This document shows, piece by piece, positions 1 through 7,652 of a DNA stretch of 64,000 bases. Numbering within the stretch: the first letter of the stretch is position 1; each line of letters begins with the position of its first letter. This stretch comes from Azonexus sp. Its GTDB lineage: Bacteria > Pseudomonadota > Gammaproteobacteria > Burkholderiales > Rhodocyclaceae. Position numbers and translations under genes: made by a program. The stretch lies in the NCBI RefSeq assembly GCF_023150235.1, contig NZ_JAKLLH010000002.1, forward strand, positions 1 through 64,000, given 5' to 3'. The notes beneath the pieces were generated by a model. The model saw only the letters and a list, made by a program, of their open reading frames with translations. It was not told the DNA's origin and ran no database searches.

Positions 1-2
1 TC

Positions 3-113
3 AAAACCGACGACGATATGGCGGAGATGATCACAGAACGCCATCGACGACGACTTGAAGCCATGCAATCCGCTTACGAAAATCAGGCCAAAACTCTCGG
101 GGCATCAAACTGA
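3..113 (+). CDS. C-terminal end of an unidentified protein (5' end outside window)
   Basis: An open frame enters from the left edge and stops with TGA at 111-113, giving 36 residues that end in KTLGASN. The peptide is charged and helical in character (ERHRRRLEAMQSAYENQ), as expected of a protein tail. No family was recognised, and the start lies outside the window. It converges on the malate synthase relic that follows on the other strand. It could be chance coding; confidence is limited because only the tail is visible. Confidence 0.4.
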   Translation, partial: KTDDDMAEMITERHRRRLEAMQSAYENQAKTLGASN

Positions 114-135
114 TGCCGAATCTGACAAAGTAGAA

Positions 136-258
136 TTAAGTCATCGCCTCATGGGGTGGCCGGGTCGGGAACTTCGGCTAGTCCGGGTTCAGGCTTATGC
201 GGTCGTAGATTTCGGCGGCTTGGTTACAGGTGGCGCAGACCTTGTCTTTCCCTTCTCT
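136..258 (-). pseudogene. Relic of the C-terminus of malate synthase A
   Basis: Read on the minus strand, this stretch gives NQAAEIYDRISLNPD, an in-frame stop, then PKFPTRPPHEAMT and a terminal stop. It aligns without gaps to the end of the intact malate synthase at 4585-6183 (DQAAEIFDRMSLTPD, then YPEFLTLPLYEAMA). The TAG at 178-180 sits exactly where the intact copy has Tyr. By hand the DNA is roughly three quarters identical over about 98 bp. Only the last 35-40 codons remain; upstream of about 258 the sequence becomes the LysR gene. It is best explained as the remains of a second aceB lost by deletion. Seen directly: the alignment. Inferred: the history. Confidence 0.8.
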
Positions 259-268
259 CTGGAGAGAA

Positions 269-1174
269 TCAGCGCCGATTATCGGGATAAACACTACGCG
301 CCAGGGCGATGAAGGCGCGCAAGCCTGCCGGAACATGGCGCCGGCTCGGGTAGTAGAGGAAGAAGCCGATATCCTCCTGCCGCCAATCATCAAGGACGCT
401 GACCAGGCTCCCGTCGGTCAGCCCGGGTGCGGCGTATTCGGCATAGACGAAGGCCAGCCCCAGGCCGTCGCGTGCCAGATTGGCGGCGAAGCTGTTTTCG
501 CTGACCGCGATCCGCCCCGGCGGCTCAATCTCGATCCGCTCGCCATCCCGGATGAAGTCCCAATGCAGGTAACCGCCATTGACCAGCCGTTGTCGAATGC
601 ACTCGTGACGGGCCAGGTCGTGGGGTGTCGCCGGGTGGCCATGCGCCGCCAAATAATCCGGCGAGGCGACAATGAGGAATCGTTGCGTCGGGCCGAGCGG
701 TACCGCCACCATGTCCTTGGCCAGCCGTTCGCCAAAGCGCACACCGGCATCGAAGCCTTCGGCGACGATGTCCACCAGACGATTTTCGGCAACCAGTTCG
801 ATCTGCATGCCCGGGTTTTCGCGCAGGAAAGATTTGGCCAGGGGGGCGAGAATGAATTCGACGGCCGCGCGGGGCGCGTTGATGCGCAAGGTGCCGAGCG
901 GCGACTGGCGATAGGCGTTGATTTCTTCCAGCGCGCCCGCGATATCGTCCAAGGCGGGGCCGAGTCGCTTGAACAGGGCGATTCCGGCATCGGTCGGTCC
1001 CACGCTGCGTGTCGTCCGGTTGAGCAGGCGGACGCCGAGCCGGGTCTCCAGATTGCGCAGCGCATGGCTCAGTGCCGAAGGCGAGACGCCGAGCTCGAGT
1101 GCGGCACGCCGAAAACTGCGCAAACGGGCGACGGTGCAAAAGGCTTGTAGATCGTTGATGTTGTTGATGGCCAT
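269..1174 (-). CDS. LysR-family transcriptional regulator
   Basis: A 301-residue LTTR. Residues 1-60 are the winged helix-turn-helix (AFCTVARLRSFRRAALELG, then SPSALSHALRNLETRLGVRL). The rest is the effector-binding domain, with the APRAAVEFILAPL and DAGVRFGERL segments typical of the CrgA/DsdC-like subgroup. It is divergent from the EamA exporter at 1276, so that gene is the likely target. A TGAA-N5-TTCA element, which fits the LTTR T-N11-A rule, lies just upstream of its start and could serve autoregulation. The ligand cannot be deduced. The tail ends directly beside the malate synthase relic. Confidence 0.9.
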   Translation of the reverse strand: MAINNINDLQAFCTVARLRSFRRAALELGVSPSALSHALRNLETRLGVRLLNRTTRSVGPTDAGIALFKRLGPALDDIAGALEEINAYRQSPLGTLRINAPRAAVEFILAPLAKSFLRENPGMQIELVAENRLVDIVAEGFDAGVRFGERLAKDMVAVPLGPTQRFLIVASPDYLAAHGHPATPHDLARHECIRQRLVNGGYLHWDFIRDGERIEIEPPGRIAVSENSFAANLARDGLGLAFVYAEYAAPGLTDGSLVSVLDDWRQEDIGFFLYYPSRRHVPAGLRAFIALARSVYPDNRR

Positions 1175-1179
1175 ATTGG

Positions 1180-1192
1180 TGAATTTCGTTCA
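1180..1192. promoter_or_regulatory. Candidate LysR box between the divergent lysR and eamA genes
   Basis: TGAATTTCGTTCA is a TGAA-N5-TTCA dyad that satisfies T-N11-A, the generic LTTR recognition pattern. It lies 6 bp upstream of the regulator's start codon and about 80 bp upstream of the exporter start, where a regulator could repress itself and act on the divergent gene. The motif is short and degenerate, so this is only a candidate. Confidence 0.4.
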
Positions 1193-1275
1193 GTAGTTCA
1201 TGCGTCAATATGCGGATTGTTGCACGGTAAGCCCTCGCCTTAATATCCGGAGCCTGTTCAACCGGAGCGTTTGTC

Positions 1276-2187
1276 ATGTCGCCATCCCCGATGCGTTTTC
1301 TGCTCTTGGCCCTGCCCGCCGTGGCCTGGGGGGGCATGTTTCACGTTGTCGCGCGCGTCCTGCCGGTCATCGATCCCTACTGGTTGACGCTGTTGCGCTA
1401 CATGCCGACCGCACTGGTCCTTTTTGCCCTGTGGCGCTGGCGTGAGCCCGTGGCGCCGCCGGTGGGTCGACGTGCCTGGCGCGATGCGCTGATCGCAGGT
1501 GCCATCGGTTTCGGTTTTTTCAACTTTGCGCTCTATACCGGCCTGACGCTCACCACGCCGGAGCATGGCGCCATTGCCATGGCCATGACGCCGCTGCTGG
1601 GCGCCGCGCTATCGTGGATTATCGACCGCCGGCCCCCGCCTGCCGCCACCATTGTTTGCATCGGACTGGCGGTGTCCGGCGCCATTCTCGTCGTCACCAG
1701 CCGGCCATCCGAGGCGGCGGCGTCCGGCGGCTTGATCGGCGACGGCCTTGCGCTCATCGGCGCCACGGCCTGGGCTTTCTACCTGCGCACGGCGCGCTGG
1801 TTCCCCGGTTGGAGCAGTCTGCGCTTCTCGGCCTGGACAACGGCCGGTGGCACGCTGGCGATTGCCGCCGGCTGTCTGTTGCTGGCCCCGGCTGGCCTGG
1901 CTCGGCCACCCGACTGCTCGGCACTGGCCGGCCTGGAGGCCGAACTTGCCTACCTCGTGCTGGTCGGCACCCTGTTGGCGCTGCTCCTGTGGAATCGCGG
2001 CATCGCGCTGGTTGGGCCGGTCGACGGCGCCCTGTTCATGAATCTGGTGCCGGTCAGTGCCTTCGTCATCGGCGTTGGACTCGGCCATACCCCCAATGCG
2101 GCCGAACTTGCCGGTGCAGCGCTTGTCCTCGCCGCGCTGATCGGCAACAACCTGGCACAGCGCCGCCCGCCTGCCTTGCCCGACTAA
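1276..2187 (+). CDS. EamA/DMT-superfamily inner-membrane exporter
   Basis: A 303-residue protein that is mostly hydrophobic, with about ten membrane segments in two EamA halves (roughly residues 8-140 and 155-290). Typical DMT features are the N-terminal PAVAWGG motif, the LTTPEHGAIAMAMTPLLGA loop near the end of the first half, and LFMNLVPVSAFVIG in the second. The family moves metabolites such as amino acids or nucleotides out of the cytoplasm; the substrate cannot be predicted here. It is divergent from the LysR gene, which probably controls it. The aldo/keto reductase gene follows after 80 bp on the same strand and may be co-transcribed. Confidence 0.88.
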   Translation: MSPSPMRFLLLALPAVAWGGMFHVVARVLPVIDPYWLTLLRYMPTALVLFALWRWREPVAPPVGRRAWRDALIAGAIGFGFFNFALYTGLTLTTPEHGAIAMAMTPLLGAALSWIIDRRPPPAATIVCIGLAVSGAILVVTSRPSEAAASGGLIGDGLALIGATAWAFYLRTARWFPGWSSLRFSAWTTAGGTLAIAAGCLLLAPAGLARPPDCSALAGLEAELAYLVLVGTLLALLLWNRGIALVGPVDGALFMNLVPVSAFVIGVGLGHTPNAAELAGAALVLAALIGNNLAQRRPPALPD

Positions 2188-2267
2188 GAAGGGCTGAGCG
2201 AGCGCTGGATGTTTTTTTCCGGCATCGGCGAAACCTCGCCGTGCCAAGTTTTTCAGAGAGGAGCAAG

Positions 2268-3263
2268 ATGAGTACACCGCGAATCCTGGGGGCCGGTGGC
2301 CCCGCTGTTTTTCCTGTCGGCCTGGGCTGCATGGGAATGAGTGAGTTCTACGGCACCAGCGATGATGCCGAATCGCTACGGACGCTCGACCGGGCGCTCG
2401 ATCTCGGTATCGATTTTTTCGATACGGCGGACACTTACGGCTTCGGCCATAACGAGGCCTTGCTCGGCCAGTGGTTACGAGCGGGCGGGCCGGCCCGCCG
2501 GCAGCGGACGATGATTGCCAGCAAGTTCGGCATCGTCCGCCAGCCGGGGCAATACGAGCGGCGCATCGATAACAGTCCGGCCTATATCCGGCAGGCCTGC
2601 GAGGCCTCGCTGCGTCGCCTGGGTGTCGAACGGATCGATCTCTACTACTGCCATCGGCGCGATCCGGCCGTGCCTGTCGAGGAGGTCGTTGGCGCGCTGG
2701 GCGAGTTGCTTGTCGCCGGCAAGATCGCTCGGATCGGCTTTTCCGAAATATCGGCCGCTACCCTGCGGCGGGCCTGTGCGGAGCACCCGGTGGCGGCGGT
2801 GCAGAGTGAATATTCCCTATGGTCGCGCGAGCCGGAACGGGAAATGCTGTCCACCTGTGCCGAACTTGGCGTCACCTTCGTCGCCTACAGCCCTCTCGGA
2901 CGCGCTTTTCTGACCGGAACGGTCGAACCGGAGAAACTGCAGGCCGGGGATTTCCGCCGATCCAATCCCCGCTTTCAGGGGTGCGCGGAAGAGAGCAACC
3001 GGCGGCTGGTCGAGGCGTTGCGCATTTTTTCCAGCAAACGCGGCCTCTCCAATGCCCAAGTGGCCCTCGCCTGGCTACTTTCCAGGCACCGCCACGTCAT
3101 TCCGATTCCCGGCACGCGACGCATCTCCTACCTGGAACAGAATGCCGCCGCTGCCGGGCTGGTGCTGGCGCCGGATGAATTGACCGAACTTGATGTGCTG
3201 TTTGCGCCGAGCAAGGTGAGCGGTCAGCGTTACCCGGCAGCTGGCATGGCGGGGATCGAGTGA
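2268..3263 (+). CDS. Aldo/keto reductase
   Basis: A 331-residue NAD(P)H-dependent oxidoreductase with an AKR barrel, close to the YakC/AKR13 type. The catalytic tetrad is visible: Asp52 and Tyr57 in FFDTADTYGFG, Lys86 in MIASKFG, and His129 in LYYCHRRD. The cofactor region is IPIPGTRRISYLEQN near the C-terminus, and the N-terminal VGLGCMGMSEFYG signature is typical. The ATG at 2268 was chosen because GAGAGGAG lies just upstream; the frame is open further 5' without homology. The natural substrate, a small aldehyde or ketone, cannot be told from sequence. The truncated IS110 fragment lies just downstream on the other strand. Confidence 0.9.
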   Translation: MSTPRILGAGGPAVFPVGLGCMGMSEFYGTSDDAESLRTLDRALDLGIDFFDTADTYGFGHNEALLGQWLRAGGPARRQRTMIASKFGIVRQPGQYERRIDNSPAYIRQACEASLRRLGVERIDLYYCHRRDPAVPVEEVVGALGELLVAGKIARIGFSEISAATLRRACAEHPVAAVQSEYSLWSREPEREMLSTCAELGVTFVAYSPLGRAFLTGTVEPEKLQAGDFRRSNPRFQGCAEESNRRLVEALRIFSSKRGLSNAQVALAWLLSRHRHVIPIPGTRRISYLEQNAAAAGLVLAPDELTELDVLFAPSKVSGQRYPAAGMAGIE

Positions 3264-3569
3264 TAGCGCAAGCGGTACCCTGCTCGTGCTGATCCGGTCC
3301 GGCGCCGCTCAAGTCGCCGCTCAGCCGGTGCAGCAGCCTTCGGCGAGCGCTGTCGCCTGCCCGCAATGCCGTACCCCGATGCTCCAGTAAACTGCCGGGC
3401 AGGGTGCTACGGCTGGCGGACGTTCCTGGGGCTGCACCCTCTACCCGGCTTGCCGGGGAACCCGCCCGGCATGAGCCGCCCTGCCGATCCAGCGCTGCCC
3501 GCCTATGATGGTGGCCTGATCGCCAACGGCTGCTACCCTGGATGGAAAGCACCATGCCCCTGCTCGACA
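3264..3569. other. Non-coding stretch downstream of the aldo/keto reductase
   Basis: About 300 bp between the reductase stop and the end of recognisable IS110 homology. Open frames exist on both strands but show Arg/Pro/Gly-rich composition typical of GC-rich noncoding DNA. No ribosome site, tRNA or terminator is apparent. It may be the sequence joined to the transposase by the deletion that removed its 3' part. Confidence 0.4.
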
Positions 3570-4146
3570 CGCTGGCCAGTTTCAGTACCTCATTGGGTGC
3601 AAGACCCGCGATGATCGCCTTGACCATGGCACGGGCGGATTTGCCGTGGAGGTCGCTGACCACTACGCCGAGACGAATGCCGCTGTCGGTCAGCACCTTG
3701 TGCAGCCGGTTTTTCTCGGACGCCAACTGGCCAACGAGTTTCTGCCGTTGGCGAGCGATCAGGCGCAACTCACGCAGTTTGGCCGGCGGTACAAACGAGC
3801 CGCGCAGCAATCCCGCACGAGCCAGCGTCGCCAGCCAGTGGGCGTCCCCAACATCCGTCTTGCGCCCGGGAACGTTCTTGACGTGCCGGGCATTGACCAC
3901 CTTGGCGCGAATACCCACCGCCTCCAGCGCCGCATACGGACTTTTCCAGTAAATGCCGGTGCTTTCCATCACCACTTCGTCGGGTTGCAGCGAGGCCACC
4001 CAATCGGCCAGTTCCCGGCGGTCCCCGAATTGCCGTTGCTCGATGCGCGTGCTGCCATCGGTTGCCTCAATCAGCGCACAGGCCGTGATCTGCGCCTGAT
4101 GGATGTCGAGAGCGATCACACGTTTGTACAACGCCATCTGTTCCAT
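3570..4146 (-). pseudogene. 3'-truncated IS110-family transposase
   Basis: The first ~191 residues match the IS110 DEDD (RuvC-like) domain: VIALDIHQ with Asp14, VVMESTGIYW with Glu61, and GRKTDVGDAHWLA with the two aspartates near 98-101. Then come the ARQRQKLVGQLASEKNRL helix and GVVVSDLHGKSARAMV. A perfect AGGAGGT precedes the ATG. After LAPNEVLKLAS the expected middle helices and the C-terminal Transposase_20 domain (with its catalytic Ser) are absent. The frame stays open to about 3097 but reads into unrelated, Arg/Ser-rich sequence and into the aldo/keto reductase gene. The element therefore cannot move by itself. IS110 elements lack long terminal repeats, so the ends cannot be placed. 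Confidence 0.85.
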
Positions 4147-4500
4147 ACCACCTCCTGTCGATTTAAACTCAAAGCTGGAAGGTGGCGGGTGCCGGAACTG
4201 AATGTGCCTGAAGACGACAAGTCGCCAACGGCCTATTTAGCGTGCGCTCTCTATGGAAGCAATCCGGGGTGCGAGTCAGTCCGGCGGGTCACGTTGGGTG
4301 CGGGGTCAAGCCGCCAAAAAATATCGCGACCTCTACCCGTTACCTTCCACCCCGAAGTTTCTTTCATCTTCAGGGGTGGTGCCAGCCACCATGATCGTTA
4401 GTGCTTCGCGAATTAAGAAAACGCTAAAAGCCGAGCATTCGTACGTTAAGAAGGCGTAAAGAGAGGAAGTGCCATTTAGGCGTAGTTGCCTGGTTTTTTA
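4147..4500. other. Gap upstream of the IS110 fragment, no gene seen
   Basis: Only short frames without plausible starts are present. The segment just upstream of the transposase probably holds its promoter and the element's left end. Nothing else was recognised. Confidence 0.4.
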
Positions 4501-4530
4501 TTGGTTTCCGCGGTCGACCGTGAAAACCAA
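4501..4530. repeat. 30-bp near-perfect palindrome with GGTCGACC core
   Basis: The arms TTGGTTT and AAACCAA flank the core CCGCGGTCGACCGTGA; only two opposing positions fail to pair across the 30 bp. It lies beyond the aceB terminator. The same core recurs in the intergenic palindrome at 43455-43491 and at 62384-62397, with different outer arms. A protein-binding site or small dispersed repeat is possible; the function is unknown. Confidence 0.6.
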
Positions 4531-4531
4531 C

Positions 4532-4558
4532 AAAAAAGCGCCGGGTTGCCCCGGCGCT
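4532..4558 (-). terminator. Rho-independent terminator of aceB
   Basis: On the minus strand AGCGCCGGG-GCAA-CCCGGCGCT is followed by a run of six T. The stem is a perfect 9 bp and lies about 26 bp after the aceB stop. Confidence 0.92.
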
Positions 4559-4584
4559 CCTGTCTCACTTCATTTTTTGTCTTT

Positions 4585-6183
4585 TTACGCCATTGCTTCG
4601 TACAGCGGCAGGGTCAGGAACTCCGGGTAGTCCGGGGTCAGCGACATGCGGTCGAAGATTTCGGCGGCCTGGTCGTAGGTGGCGGTGTCTTCGCCCTGGG
4701 CGGTGACGGTGGCCTTCACCTTGGCCAGTTCCTCGGCGATCATCGGGCGGACCATTTCAACGGTGACCTTGCGGCCGTCGTCGAGGATGCCCTTGGGCGA
4801 GACCACCCACTGCCAGACTTGTGAGCGGGAGATTTCGGCGGTGGCGGCATCTTCCATCAGGTTGTGGATGGGCACGCAGCCGTTGCCGGCCAGCCAGGAG
4901 CCGAGGTAGTGGATGCCGACGTTGATGTTGTTGCGCAGGCCGGTTTCGGTGATCGGCGTGGTCGGGCGGAAGTCGAGCCACTGTTCGGGACCGAACTTGC
5001 CTTCGACCTGCTTCTCGAACTGGTTCGGCTTGTCGCCCAGCACCTTGACGAATTCTTCCATGGCGATCGGCACCAGGCCCGGGTGGGCCACCCAGCCGCC
5101 GTCGAAGCCGTCGTTGGCGTCGCGGGTCTTGTCGTGGCGGATGCCGGCCAGCGCCTTTTCGTTGGCGACCGGGTCGTTCTTGATCGGGATCAGCGCCGAC
5201 ATGCCGCCCATCGCCGGGGCGCCGCGCTTGTGGCAAGCCTGGACCAGGGCCAGGGCGTAGCCGCGCATGAACGGCACTTCCATGGTGATTGCGCTGCGCT
5301 GGGCGAGGCAGAAGTCCTGGTTCTTCTTGAACTTCTTGATGCAGGAGAAGATGTAATCCCAGCGCCCGGCGTTCAGACCAGCCGAGTGATTGCGCAGTTC
5401 GTAGAGGATTTCTTCCATCTCGAAGGTGGCGAGGATGGTTTCGACCAGCACGGTGGCCTTGATCGTGCCTTGCGGTACGCCGCAGTGATCCTGGGCCATG
5501 ACGAAAGCTTCGTTCCAGAGGCGCGCTTCGAGGTGGCTTTCCATCTTCGGCAGGTAGTAGAACGGGCCGGCGCCGCGAGCGATCTGTTCCTTGGCGTTGT
5601 GGAAGAAGACCAGGCCGAAGTCGAACAGGCCGCCGGCAACGCGCTGGCCATCGACCAGCACGTGCTTTTCGTCAAGGTGCCAGCCGCGCGGACGGATCTG
5701 CAGGGTGGCGATCTTGTCGTTGAGCTTGTATTCCTTACCGTTCTCGTTCTTGAACGACAGTTCGCGGCGGATGGCCTTGTACAGGTTCACCTGGCCCTGT
5801 ATCTGGTTGTCCCAGTTCGGGCTGTTGGAATCCTCGAAGTCGGTCATGTAGGAGTCAGCGCCCGAGTTGAAGGCGTTGATGATCATTTTGGCTTCAACCG
5901 GACCGGTGATTTCGACGCGGCGGCACTGCAGCGCGGCCGGCACCGGGGCAACCTTCCAGTCGTCGTTACGGATGTGGGCGGTTTCCGGCAGGAAGTCCGG
6001 CATTTCGCCGGCATCGATGCGGGCCTGGCGCTCGACGCGGGCCTTGAGCAATTCCTGGCGACGGCCTTCAAAGGCACGGTGCAGCTTGGCGACGAATTCA
6101 AGGGCTTCGGTCGTCAGGATCGATTCCCATTCGGGCTTCACGGGGGCGGTAATTTGCATGCCGGCGGGCAGGTTGAGGGCCAT
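4585..6183 (-). CDS. aceB: Malate synthase A
   Basis: A 532-residue enzyme condensing glyoxylate and acetyl-CoA to malate, the second step of the glyoxylate bypass in the cytoplasm. Family motifs include TDFEDSNSPNWDNQIQGQ, IRPRGWHLDEKH, GTIKATVLVETI and the C-terminal SRSQVWQWV. The length is normal for isoform A. The ATG at 6183 is preferred over an in-frame upstream start because CAGGAGATC precedes it and MALNLPAGMQ matches the usual N-terminus. It is divergent from a LysR gene. Its promoter carries a palindrome shared with aceA. A decayed second copy of its 3' end lies at 136-258. Confidence 0.97.
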   Translation of the reverse strand: MALNLPAGMQITAPVKPEWESILTTEALEFVAKLHRAFEGRRQELLKARVERQARIDAGEMPDFLPETAHIRNDDWKVAPVPAALQCRRVEITGPVEAKMIINAFNSGADSYMTDFEDSNSPNWDNQIQGQVNLYKAIRRELSFKNENGKEYKLNDKIATLQIRPRGWHLDEKHVLVDGQRVAGGLFDFGLVFFHNAKEQIARGAGPFYYLPKMESHLEARLWNEAFVMAQDHCGVPQGTIKATVLVETILATFEMEEILYELRNHSAGLNAGRWDYIFSCIKKFKKNQDFCLAQRSAITMEVPFMRGYALALVQACHKRGAPAMGGMSALIPIKNDPVANEKALAGIRHDKTRDANDGFDGGWVAHPGLVPIAMEEFVKVLGDKPNQFEKQVEGKFGPEQWLDFRPTTPITETGLRNNINVGIHYLGSWLAGNGCVPIHNLMEDAATAEISRSQVWQWVVSPKGILDDGRKVTVEMVRPMIAEELAKVKATVTAQGEDTATYDQAAEIFDRMSLTPDYPEFLTLPLYEAMA

Positions 6184-6266
6184 GCGGATCTCCTGGATCA
6201 AGGTTGGGATTGAAAAGCAAACCACTGGAAGAGCAAACCAATGCTGCAATGCAGTGCATTTTATGG

Positions 6267-6280
6267 GTCTTCTATAAGAC
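6267..6280. promoter_or_regulatory. Candidate operator in the aceB promoter
   Basis: GTCTTCTATAAGAC is a 14-bp dyad with one imperfect pair. It lies between aceB and the divergent lysR and differs at one base from the perfect palindrome upstream of aceA. The shared site implies one regulator for both glyoxylate-bypass genes; its identity is not evident. Confidence 0.6.
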
Positions 6281-6325
6281 TTGGAAGCCGGGTAAAATCA
6301 TTTCATCTTTTACTTAAAGTAAAAA

Positions 6326-7228
6326 ATGGATCGGTTAAAGCAGGTTGAGGCCTTTGTCAGTGTCGCAATTCGCGGCAGTTTATCGGCCGCAGCGCGGGCC
6401 GAAGGGGTCACGCCGGCGATCATCGGCCGTCGCCTTGATGCACTCGAAGCGCGGCTGGGGGTGCGTTTGCTGCTGCGCACCACGCGCAAGCTGACCCTGA
6501 CCTTCGAGGGGCAGGCCTTTCTCGAGGATTGCCAGAAAATATTGAACGATCTGGCCAATGCCGAGGCAGCAGTGTCGCTCGGTGGTTTGCAGGCCAGTGG
6601 TTACCTCAAGATTTCGGCCCCGGCCGGTTTCGGCCGCCAGCATGTGGCACCGCTGGTCGGCGATTTCATGCGTGCGAACCCGGAAGTTACGGTCAACCTC
6701 AATCTAAGCGACAGAATCGTCGATCTGATCAACGAAAACATCGACTGCGCGGTGCGCATCGGCGAGTTGTCCGATTCCAGCCTGGTGAGTGTGCGTTTGG
6801 GCGAAATGCGGCGGATGGTGGTGGCTAGTCCGGCTTATCTGGTCGCGCATGGGGTGCCGCGTTCGCCGGCCGATCTGGCCCGGCACAATTGCCTGTCGCT
6901 CGGGCAGCAGCGCGGCTGGATTTTTCGCCATCCCGAAAGCGGCGAGGTCGAGACGCTCAAGGTCGGTGGCAGCTTTGAGTGCAACGACGGGGCAGTGTTG
7001 CACGAATGGGCGCTGGCCGGGCGCGGCCTGGCCTGGCGCTCGTTGTGGGAGGTCGGGCGCGATCTCAAGGAAGGGCGGCTGACCTCGGTGCTCGATGCCT
7101 GGCAGGCGCCGCCGATGGGGATTTACGCGGTGTTCCCGCAGCGCCGGCATCTGCCGCTGCGGGTGCGCTTGTTCATCGACCTGCTGAAGGAAAACTATGG
7201 CAATCCGGCTTATTGGGAACTGCGCTGA
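6326..7228 (+). CDS. LysR-family transcriptional regulator next to aceB
   Basis: A 300-residue LTTR starting MDRLKQVEAFVSVAIRGS, with the HTH at residues 1-60 (TPAIIGRRLDALEARLGVRL) and an effector domain that includes RIVDLINENIDCAVRIGEL. It is divergent from malate synthase with about 140 bp between the starts, the classical arrangement for a regulator and its target. That makes it the first candidate for controlling aceB, and perhaps aceA through the shared operator. The operator is more compact than a usual LTTR footprint, so another regulator is also possible. Confidence 0.9.
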   Translation: MDRLKQVEAFVSVAIRGSLSAAARAEGVTPAIIGRRLDALEARLGVRLLLRTTRKLTLTFEGQAFLEDCQKILNDLANAEAAVSLGGLQASGYLKISAPAGFGRQHVAPLVGDFMRANPEVTVNLNLSDRIVDLINENIDCAVRIGELSDSSLVSVRLGEMRRMVVASPAYLVAHGVPRSPADLARHNCLSLGQQRGWIFRHPESGEVETLKVGGSFECNDGAVLHEWALAGRGLAWRSLWEVGRDLKEGRLTSVLDAWQAPPMGIYAVFPQRRHLPLRVRLFIDLLKENYGNPAYWELR

Positions 7229-7291
7229 GCAGAACCGCGCTAAGCTGCCGGCTGTCCTTGTTTATTCCGCGTAAACCGCTTGTACCGAGCC

Positions 7292-7645
7292 ATGAAGCGT
7301 CCCGTTTATCGTCTGCTGGGTATCTTTTCGGTCATCCTTGGCGTGATCGGGGCTTTCCTGCCCTTGTTGCCGACGACGCCCTTCCTGATTCTCGCCGCCT
7401 ATTTCTTCGCCCATTCGCATCCCGAGTGGGAGGCACGGTTGCTGGCGCACCCGCAACTTGGCCCGGCCATTCTCGCTTGGCGGCAGCGGCGGGCGATTCC
7501 GCGAGCCGCCAAGCTAATGGCCGGCTGCCTGCTGGCGATCAGTGCTGTCGGGGCCTGGCTGTGGCTGACACCGCCACTGGCTTATGTGCCGGCTGGCGCA
7601 GGCGTGCTGGTGCTGGGCTGGATGCTGACTCGGCCGAATGCGTGA
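7292..7645 (+). CDS. YbaN-like (DUF454) small membrane protein
   Basis: A 117-residue protein with the DUF454 hallmark LLPTTPFLILAAYFFAHS near residue 30 and the following PEWEARLLAHPQLGPAI. It has about three membrane segments: an N-terminal one around LGIFSVILGVIGAFL, and two at the C-terminus within GCLLAISAVGAWLWL and AGAGVLVLGWML. The biochemical function of the family is unknown; it occurs in many proteobacteria. The ATG at 7292 is chosen over a TTG 12 bp upstream; neither has a strong ribosome site. It lies 63 bp after the LysR gene on the same strand. Confidence 0.85.
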   Translation: MKRPVYRLLGIFSVILGVIGAFLPLLPTTPFLILAAYFFAHSHPEWEARLLAHPQLGPAILAWRQRRAIPRAAKLMAGCLLAISAVGAWLWLTPPLAYVPAGAGVLVLGWMLTRPNA

Positions 7646-7652
7646 ACGCTTC

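Noticed and set aside
3097-3569. Continuation of the IS110 reading frame to 3097
   Set aside because: The predicted residues are Arg/Ser/Pro-rich, show no Transposase_20 motif and overlap the end of the aldo/keto reductase.
4213-4240. Similarity of GACAAGTCGCCAACGGC to GACAAGTCGCTAATGGC near 41978
   Set aside because: Only about 17 bp match and the flanks differ. It is too short to call a repeat, though a genome-wide count could revive it.
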